Below are positions 58,040 to 64,000 of a stretch of 64,000 nt of DNA, in pieces. The position numbers and the translations under genes were made by a program. The notes beneath the pieces were generated by a model that did no database searches, had not been told where the DNA came from, and saw only the letters and a list, made by a program, of their open reading frames with translations. The first letter of the stretch is position 1, and the number at the start of each line of letters is the position of its first letter. The DNA comes from Mesorhizobium sp. M2A.F.Ca.ET.046.03.2.1 (GTDB taxonomy: Bacteria > Pseudomonadota > Alphaproteobacteria > Rhizobiales > Rhizobiaceae): contig NZ_CP034449.1 of the NCBI RefSeq assembly GCF_003952425.1, forward strand, positions 372,001-436,000, given 5' to 3'.

Positions 58040-58957
58040 ATGCCAGACGAAGCCGTCGCGGAGCCGCCGCGCACCATCGAGGAGCTGAGGACGTTGGCGC
58101 TCTCGGTCGGCCGAGACGAAGCAGGCTTTTCCCTCGGCTCCAAGGCGCATGACGTCTTCGCCAAGCTGGTGGAGGCGCCTGAGCAGTCGGCCGTCCGCAC
58201 CATCTCGGAGCTCGCCGATCAGTTCGGCATCAATCCGTCGACGCTGACCAGGCTGGCGAAGCGTCTCGGCTTTGAGGGTTTCAGCGATTTCCAGGCCGTC
58301 TTCCGCAAGGCGATCGCCGACGACCAGCAATATTTCTACAGTCGCCAGGCCGGAAGGCTGATGACGACGCCGTCGGCGGGCGGCGCCGAGGTCGAAGTCT
58401 TCGAGCGGCTGGCGCGCGAAACGGCGACGAATGTCGACGGCTTCCTCGGCCAGTTGGACAGCGCTTCGTTGAAGGGCGCGACCGCGCTGCTGGCCGGCGC
58501 ACGCCGCGTGCGCGTGCACGGCGTCCGCCAGTTCCATTCGCTTGCGAGCTTCCTCACCTATTGCCTGGGCATGGTACGCTCGGACGTGGCTCTGCTCGAT
58601 GCGCCTCGGCTCGGCGTCGCCGAGGCGCTATCGCAGCTCGAGCCGGGCGACGTCGTCATCACGGCCAGTTGCGCGCCCTATACGCGCAGCGTCGCCGAGG
58701 TTGGCCGCATTGCTGCGGCAAACGGCCAGAAGGTGATCGCGATCACCGACTCCCGATCCTCGCCACTTGTTCCCCCAGCCCAGCATGCGTTTTTCATCCC
58801 GCATGCCAGCAGCTTCTATTCGAACAGCATGGGCGCCTATGTCGTGTTTTGCGAAGCGCTGCTCAACCTCGTCGCCCGCGAGCTTGGCGACAAGGCGCTG
58901 AGCTCGCTGGCCGGACGCGAGCGGCTGATCGCCGAGATGAACATCGAGGTCGGCTGA
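58040..58957 (+). CDS. MurR/RpiR-family regulator 2
   Basis: A 305-residue RpiR regulator. HTH_6 residues about 25-100 (ISELADQFGINPSTLTRLAKRLGFEGFSDFQAVFR) and SIS from about 150 (ARRVRVHGVRQFHSLASFLTYC, DVVITASCAPYTRSVAEVGRIAAANGQKVIAITDS). It lies 10 bp after the C45 gene and is likely part of the same operon. It resembles regulator 1 in architecture and in the PYTR-x-V motif of the SIS domain, so the two may be duplicates that respond to related ligands. The ATG at 58040 is chosen because earlier frame is antisense to the C45 gene. Confidence 0.9.
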   Translation: MPDEAVAEPPRTIEELRTLALSVGRDEAGFSLGSKAHDVFAKLVEAPEQSAVRTISELADQFGINPSTLTRLAKRLGFEGFSDFQAVFRKAIADDQQYFYSRQAGRLMTTPSAGGAEVEVFERLARETATNVDGFLGQLDSASLKGATALLAGARRVRVHGVRQFHSLASFLTYCLGMVRSDVALLDAPRLGVAEALSQLEPGDVVITASCAPYTRSVAEVGRIAAANGQKVIAITDSRSSPLVPPAQHAFFIPHASSFYSNSMGAYVVFCEALLNLVARELGDKALSSLAGRERLIAEMNIEVG

Positions 58958-58988
58958 AAACACCCGCCAACTGACAATGAGACGGTGC

Positions 58989-60512
58989 CTACCGCCCTCG
59001 CGAGAGGCTCCCCAGGATGCCACGCACGATGGCGCGGCCGACGGAGGAGCCGACCGAGCGCACCACCGACTTGATGGCGGCTTCGGCCACCGTCTGGCGG
59101 TTGGAGGACCGCCGGTTGCCGGTTCCGAGCACATCGTCGAATCCGGGAATGGTCCAGCGCGAGCCGCCGCTGTTCTGCTGCTGTGCCTGCGCCTCGGCGT
59201 CCTGCGCCTCCTTGGTCTTCTTCTGCAGGATCTCGAAGGCCGATTCGCGATCGACGACCTGATCGTACTGGCCGGCGACCGGGCTCTCGGCGATGATCTT
59301 GCGACGCTCGTCCGTCGTGATCGGGCCGAGCCGCGATGACGGCGGCCGGATCAACGTGCGCTGGACCATGGCCGGCACGCCCTTGTCCTCAAGCATCGAG
59401 ACCAGCGCCTCGCCGGTGGCGAGCTGGGTGATGGCGGTGGCGCAATCGAAATCGGGATTGGGGCGAAAGGTCTCGGCCGCGGTGCGCACCGCCTGCTGCT
59501 CGCGCGGCGTGTAGGCGCGCAGCGCGTGCTGGACGCGGTTGCCGAGCTGAGCCAGCACCTTTTCCGGGATATCGAGCGGGTTCTGGGTGACGAAGTAGAC
59601 GCCGACGCCCTTGGAGCGGATGAGCCGCACCACCTGCTCGACGCGATCGATGAGCACCTTCGGCGCGTCCTCGAACAGAAGATGCGCCTCGTCGAAGAAG
59701 AAGACCAGCTTCGGCTGGTCGAGATCGCCGACCTCGGGCAGTTCCTCGAACAGCTCGGACATCAGCCAGAGCAGGAAGGTGGCGTAGAGCCTGGGATTCA
59801 TCATCAGCTTGTCGGCGGCGAGCACGCTGATCGCGCCGCGGCCATCGCGCGTGGTGCGCATGATGTCGGCGATGCGCAGCGCCGGCTCGCCGAAGAAGTT
59901 GGCGGCGCCCTGCTGTTCCAGCACCAGGAGCGTGCGCTGGATGGCGCCGACAGAAGGCTTGGTGACATTGCCGTAGCGCGCGCTGAGCTCGTCGGCGCGC
60001 TCGGCGATGTTGGCGAGCAACGCCTGCAGGTCCTTGAGGTCGAGCAGCAGCAGGCCTTCCTCGTCGGCGATGCGGAAGGCGATGTTCATGACACCTTCCT
60101 GCGCCTCGGTGAGGTTCATCAGCCGCGAGAGCAGCAACGGCCCCATCTCGGAGATGGTGGCGCGGATCGGATGGCCCTGCTCGCCGAACAGATCCCAGAA
60201 GATGACCGGGAATTCCTGGAACTGGTAGGGATCGAGCTTCACCTCGCCGGCGCGCTTGACCAGGAAATCCTTGGCCTCGCCCATCATGGATATGCCGGAA
60301 AGGTCGCCCTTGATGTCGGCGCAGAACACCGGCACGCCGGCATTCGAAAAACCCTCGGCCAGTATCTGCAGGCTGACCGTCTTGCCGGTGCCGGTGGCGC
60401 CTGTGACGAGGCCGTGGCGGTTGCCGTAGCGCAGCAGCAGCTCTTCGGCGCGCTGATAGGAATCGTCGGGCTTGCGGCTGGCGCCGATGAAGATGCTGGT
60501 CTCGTCAACCAT
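58989..60512 (-). CDS. HerA-like ATPase, DUF853 family
   Basis: A 507-residue P-loop ATPase of the DUF853 / YjgR type, related to HerA helicases and FtsK. Walker A GATGTGKTVS, Walker B KLVFFFDEAHLLFED, plus conserved ADIKGDLSGISMMG, RTTRDGRGAISVLAADKLMMNP and FVTQNPLDIPEKVLAQLGNRVQHALRAYT. The tail (after about 430) is variable and Gln-rich. Function in cells is uncertain; nucleic-acid or envelope roles have been proposed. The ATG at 60512 is chosen because the open frame upstream has no family match. Convergent with the RpiR 2 gene. Confidence 0.9.
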   Translation of the reverse strand: MVDETSIFIGASRKPDDSYQRAEELLLRYGNRHGLVTGATGTGKTVSLQILAEGFSNAGVPVFCADIKGDLSGISMMGEAKDFLVKRAGEVKLDPYQFQEFPVIFWDLFGEQGHPIRATISEMGPLLLSRLMNLTEAQEGVMNIAFRIADEEGLLLLDLKDLQALLANIAERADELSARYGNVTKPSVGAIQRTLLVLEQQGAANFFGEPALRIADIMRTTRDGRGAISVLAADKLMMNPRLYATFLLWLMSELFEELPEVGDLDQPKLVFFFDEAHLLFEDAPKVLIDRVEQVVRLIRSKGVGVYFVTQNPLDIPEKVLAQLGNRVQHALRAYTPREQQAVRTAAETFRPNPDFDCATAITQLATGEALVSMLEDKGVPAMVQRTLIRPPSSRLGPITTDERRKIIAESPVAGQYDQVVDRESAFEILQKKTKEAQDAEAQAQQQNSGGSRWTIPGFDDVLGTGNRRSSNRQTVAEAAIKSVVRSVGSSVGRAIVRGILGSLSRGR

Positions 60513-60766
60513 GTCCGGTCTCCGCAATCTGTTCCGCTCAAAGGGCCTCACCCGGAGGTATAGTAACGCGCGTCGCATGCGGCAATGGCCAGTATCGATT
60601 TGGGAGCGGCCCGGAATCTGGCCATTGGCGCTTGCGGATTTTGCGCATGTTTGGCAATCGATTGGCTGGCCGCGGGAAAACCCGGGCGGATAACGCATTG
60701 TGATATCCGGTTCCCGACCTTAGATTGGCTGGACCCGGCTGATGCGGCCGAGAAGCGAGGAGAGCG

Positions 60767-62209
60767 ATGGGCGCCGGCGCCATGACCAGGGATGTCGACC
60801 TTCCGAACCCGGATGCCAAGCGTTGGCAGGCGCTGGCGGAGAAGGCCCTTGCCGGCGGTTCCTTCGAGGAAAAGCTCGTTTCCCGTACCGATGACGGCAT
60901 CCGCATCGAGCCGCTCAGCCAGCGCTCGACGGCCGCCGATCCATGGCCGCGCACAAACCCGGCGACGCCCTGGATCGTCAGCCAGCGCGTCGACGACCCG
61001 GACATCGCCCGGGCCAGCGCGCAAGCCCTGGAAGACATCGCCCATGGCGCCACCGGCCTGTCGCTTGTCTTCGAGGGCGCGCCGAATGCCTTCGGCTACG
61101 GCCTGCCGCGCACCGCGGAAGCGTTGGAAAGGGTGCTCGACGGCGTGCCGCTCAACCGCGTGCAGGTGCGCATCGACGCCCATCCCTGGAGCCGCGCCGT
61201 GGCCGACTGGCTGCTCGCCTTCCTGAGCAAACGCCGCTCCGATCCGACCAAGCTAAACCTGTCCTTCGGTATCGACCCAGCGGCGATCTTCGCCGGCACC
61301 GGACGGCTGCGCACCTCGATCGAGGCGCTGCAGGAATCGATGCCGCAGTCGCTGGCGCATTTCTTCTCGATGGGCGTGCCGGGCGTGCTGCTGGAGGCCG
61401 ACGGCCGCGTCTTCCACAATGCCGGCGCCACCGAGGCGCAGGAGCTCGGCACGATGATGGCCTCGGTCGTGTCCTATCTCAGGATGTTCGAGAAGGCGCG
61501 CCAGCCGCTGGTCTATGCGGCACCGTATATCGGCTTCGCGCTCAGCGTCGACCAGGACCAGTTCCTGTCGATGGCCAAGGTGCGGGCGTTACGCAAGCTG
61601 TGGGCGCGCATCCAGGAAGCCTGCTCGATCCCGGCCTCGACCGCCAGCATCCATGCCGAGACCTCCTACCGCATGATGACGATGGCCGACCCGGAGACCA
61701 ATATCCTGCGCACGGCGATCGCGGCCTTCGCGGCGGCAACCGGCGGCGCCGATTCGATCTCGATCCTGCCGCACACGATCGCGCATGGGCTGCCGGCCGG
61801 CTTTGCCCGCCGCATCGCCCGCAACGCGCAGCTGATCATGGCCGAGGAGAGCCATCTCGGCCAAGTCGCCGACCCCGCCAGCGGCTCGGGCGCGGTCGAG
61901 GCGCTGACCGACGATCTCTGCACTGCTGCCTGGGAAGAATTCCAGCGCATCGAGGCCGAGGGCGGCGTGCTCGCCAGCCTGCAGCAGGGCTATATCCAGA
62001 ACCGCGTGCAGACGGCGGCGGCCAAGCGCAACGGCGCCTACCGGGCCGGCGAACGCGGCATTGTAGGCACGACGCTGTACCGCGCCGGCACGGAGCGCCC
62101 GGTCGAGACACTGCCGCAGGAGCGGCGCCCGGCGTTGACGGAAGGCGTGGCGACCTGCGAGCCGCTGTTTCCGGTGCGCATCGATCAGTCGATCGGAGCC
62201 GGATCATGA
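60767..62209 (+). CDS. mutA: Methylmalonyl-CoA mutase, small subunit
   Basis: A 480-residue non-catalytic subunit of adenosylcobalamin-dependent methylmalonyl-CoA mutase, which turns (R)-methylmalonyl-CoA into succinyl-CoA in propionate and branched-chain metabolism. Family segments: [24 protein letters not shown] region, [67 protein letters not shown] and [25 protein letters not shown]. The B12-binding DxHxxG motif is absent, as usual for this subunit. GAGGAGAG lies upstream of the ATG at 60767. It overlaps the large subunit gene by 4 bp (ATGA). Confidence 0.93.
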   Translation: MGAGAMTRDVDLPNPDAKRWQALAEKALAGGSFEEKLVSRTDDGIRIEPLSQRSTAADPWPRTNPATPWIVSQRVDDPDIARASAQALEDIAHGATGLSLVFEGAPNAFGYGLPRTAEALERVLDGVPLNRVQVRIDAHPWSRAVADWLLAFLSKRRSDPTKLNLSFGIDPAAIFAGTGRLRTSIEALQESMPQSLAHFFSMGVPGVLLEADGRVFHNAGATEAQELGTMMASVVSYLRMFEKARQPLVYAAPYIGFALSVDQDQFLSMAKVRALRKLWARIQEACSIPASTASIHAETSYRMMTMADPETNILRTAIAAFAAATGGADSISILPHTIAHGLPAGFARRIARNAQLIMAEESHLGQVADPASGSGAVEALTDDLCTAAWEEFQRIEAEGGVLASLQQGYIQNRVQTAAAKRNGAYRAGERGIVGTTLYRAGTERPVETLPQERRPALTEGVATCEPLFPVRIDQSIGAGS

Positions 62210-64000
62210 TCCCGGATTTCAGCAAGATCGGCTGGTCGGCGCCGCGTCGCGCATCGGTCGAGCTCAAGGGCCAGCGGATGACGCCGGAAGGCATCGCCGT
62301 AAAACACCTCTACACGCAGGGCGACCTCAAGGGGCTTGCCAATCTCGATACCTATCCGGGCCTGCCGCCCTTCGTGCGCGGCCCCTACCCCACCATGTAT
62401 GTCCAGCAGCCCTGGACAATCCGGCAATATGCCGGCTTCTCGACGGCCGAGGAATCCAACGCCTTCTACCGGCGAAATCTCGCGGCCGGGCAGAAAGGCC
62501 TGTCGGTCGCTTTCGACCTTGCCACGCATCGCGGCTATGACAGCGACCATCCGCGCGTCGCCGGCGATGTCGGCATGGCGGGCGTCGCGATCGATTCCAT
62601 TCTCGACATGCGGCAACTGTTCGACGGCATTCCGCTCAACGAGATGACCGTGTCGATGACGATGAACGGCGCGGTGCTGCCGATCATGGCTTTGTACATC
62701 GTGGCGGCGGAGGAACAGGGCGTCGCGCAGAAGGATCTGGCCGGAACTATTCAGAACGACATCCTGAAGGAGTTCATGGTCCGCAACACTTACATCTATC
62801 CGCCGAAACCTTCGATGCGGATCGTGTCGGATATCTTCGCCTACACCTCCAGGCACATGCCGAAGTTCAACTCTATCTCGATCTCCGGCTACCACATGCA
62901 GGAAGCCGGCGCGACGGCCGACCTCGAGCTTGCCTATACGATCGCCGACGGCATCGAATATGCGCGCGCCGGCGTCGCCGCCGGGCTCGACATCGACCGC
63001 TTCGCGCCGCGCCTTTCTTTCTTCTGGGCGATCGGCATGAATTTTTTCATGGAAGTCGCCAAGCTCAGAGCCGCGCGGCTGCTGTGGTCAAGCCTGATGC
63101 AGAAGAACTTTTCGCCGAAGGATGAGCGCTCGCTGTCGCTGCGCACCCATTGCCAGACGTCCGGATGGTCGCTGACGGCGCAGGACCCCTACAACAACAT
63201 CACCCGCACGATGATCGAGGCGATGGCGGCGACGCAGGGGCACACCCAGTCGCTGCACACCAACTCCTTCGACGAGGCGATGGCGCTGCCGACCGACCAT
63301 TCGGCGCGGATCGCCCGCAACACGCAGCTCATCCTGCAGAAGGAATCCGGCACCACGCGCATGATCGATCCGTGGGGCGGCTCAACCTATGTCGAGCGGC
63401 TGACGCATGATCTGGCGGCGCGGGCGCTCGCCCATATCGAGGAGGTCGAAAGCCTCGGCGGCATGGCGGCGGCGATCGAAAAGGGCATCCCCAAACTGCG
63501 CATCGAGGAAGCTGCGGCGCGCACCCAGGCGCGCATCGATTCCGGCGAGCAAATTCTGGTCGGCGTCAACGCGCACCGGCCGCAGACGGATATCGAAGTC
63601 GATGTCTTGAAGATCGACAATGCCGAGGTGAAAGCCCGGCAATTGGCGAAGCTGCAGCGGCTCAAAGGCACCCGCGATGTGGCGGCCCTGGAAAACGCCC
63701 TGGCGGCGCTGACGCGTGCCGCCGAGAGCGGCGAGAACCTGCTCGAATTCGCGATCCGCGCGGCGCGCGCCAACGCGACCGTCGGCGAGATTTCGCTGGC
63801 GCTGGAAAAAGTGTTCGGCAGGCATACGGCTGCGGTCCAGACGATCTCAGGCGTCTATCGCGACGCGCTCGGCGACAACCCGGCGCTCGACCGGTTGCAG
63901 GAGAAGATCGAGGCGTTCGAAAAGAAATCCGGCGGCAAGCCGCGCATCCTTGTCGCCAAGATGGGCCAGGACGGCCATGACCGCGGCCAGAAGGTGATCG
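62206..64000 (+). CDS. mutB: Methylmalonyl-CoA mutase, large subunit (partial)
   Basis: The catalytic subunit, starting at the ATG that overlaps the mutA stop and running off the window after 598 codons (normal length about 710-730). The TIM-barrel substrate site includes [44 protein letters not shown] and [20 protein letters not shown]. The cobalamin domain begins near the end with [12 protein letters not shown], which contains the axial His of D-x-H-x-x-G. The two subunits form the expected heterodimer. Confidence 0.95.
   Translation, partial: MIPDFSKIGWSAPRRASVELKGQRMTPEGIAVKHLYTQGDLKGLANLDTYPGLPPFVRGPYPTMYVQQPWTIRQYAGFSTAEESNAFYRRNLAAGQKGLSVAFDLATHRGYDSDHPRVAGDVGMAGVAIDSILDMRQLFDGIPLNEMTVSMTMNGAVLPIMALYIVAAEEQGVAQKDLAGTIQNDILKEFMVRNTYIYPPKPSMRIVSDIFAYTSRHMPKFNSISISGYHMQEAGATADLELAYTIADGIEYARAGVAAGLDIDRFAPRLSFFWAIGMNFFMEVAKLRAARLLWSSLMQKNFSPKDERSLSLRTHCQTSGWSLTAQDPYNNITRTMIEAMAATQGHTQSLHTNSFDEAMALPTDHSARIARNTQLILQKESGTTRMIDPWGGSTYVERLTHDLAARALAHIEEVESLGGMAAAIEKGIPKLRIEEAAARTQARIDSGEQILVGVNAHRPQTDIEVDVLKIDNAEVKARQLAKLQRLKGTRDVAALENALAALTRAAESGENLLEFAIRAARANATVGEISLALEKVFGRHTAAVQTISGVYRDALGDNPALDRLQEKIEAFEKKSGGKPRILVAKMGQDGHDRGQKVI

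Overview
The window is GC-rich alphaproteobacterial chromosomal DNA. It is best explained as a member of the Rhizobiales close to Mesorhizobium. The reasons are gene content (a cycHJKL-type cytochrome c maturation operon beside degP and glnE, a FeuP/FeuQ-like pair, a MucR/Ros regulator, an ExoX-like small membrane protein, PleC/DivJ-like kinases, a large and small methylmalonyl-CoA mutase pair) and several families of intergenic palindromic repeats of the kind common in rhizobia. This assignment comes from reading proteins by eye; no search was run.

Layout. 1-2.4 kb: an IS4-family insertion sequence sitting inside a palindromic repeat, then an XRE/MmyB-type regulator. 2.4-9.2 kb: a hypothetical gene, a DMT exporter, aminopeptidase N (pepN) and a PleC-like PAS histidine kinase. 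9.3-24.2 kb, minus strand: ExoX-like protein, glnE (two apparent frameshifts), a histidine kinase/response regulator pair, DegP protease, ccmH-ccmF-ccmE-ccmI, a glycine-zipper lipoprotein, then feuQ-feuP and a small secreted protein that may be FeuN. 24.4-30.2 kb: SnoaL-like protein, an orphan phage/GTA DUF3168 gene, and an MttB-like methyltransferase plus dimethylglycine-dehydrogenase-like flavoprotein with a divergent TetR regulator. 30.4-41.8 kb: a PBP1A-type penicillin-binding protein, DUF1214/DUF1254 pair, DUF2336 protein, a MerR/carboxymuconolactone-decarboxylase pair, DUF1491, a peptidoglycan-binding protein and a DivJ-like kinase, DUF5330, SufE-like and MucR. 42-51.5 kb: SH3-like secreted protein, oligopeptidase B (one apparent frameshift), a SET protein, two c-type cytochromes, superoxide dismutase, a class IV aminotransferase, a haloacid-dehalogenase-like enzyme, an L,D-transpeptidase and a PaiB-like protein.

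51.5-59.0 kb is the most interesting part. It is a compact divergent catabolic locus: a class III transaminase and an RpiR regulator on one side; a beta-keto acid cleavage enzyme (BKACE), a complete polar-amino-acid ABC importer, a C45/Ntn amidohydrolase and a second RpiR regulator on the other. A palindrome lies between them. The enzyme order suggests uptake and deacylation of an N-acylated beta-amino acid (or a beta-alanyl amide), transamination to a beta-keto acid, and acetyl-CoA-dependent cleavage. The window closes with a HerA-like DUF853 ATPase and the mutA-mutB methylmalonyl-CoA mutase operon, cut by the window end.

Three otherwise well preserved genes positions (two in glnE, one in ptrB) each lack one base. 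This could be sequence error or real inactivation and cannot be decided from the sequence alone. No tRNA, rRNA or CRISPR array was recognised.
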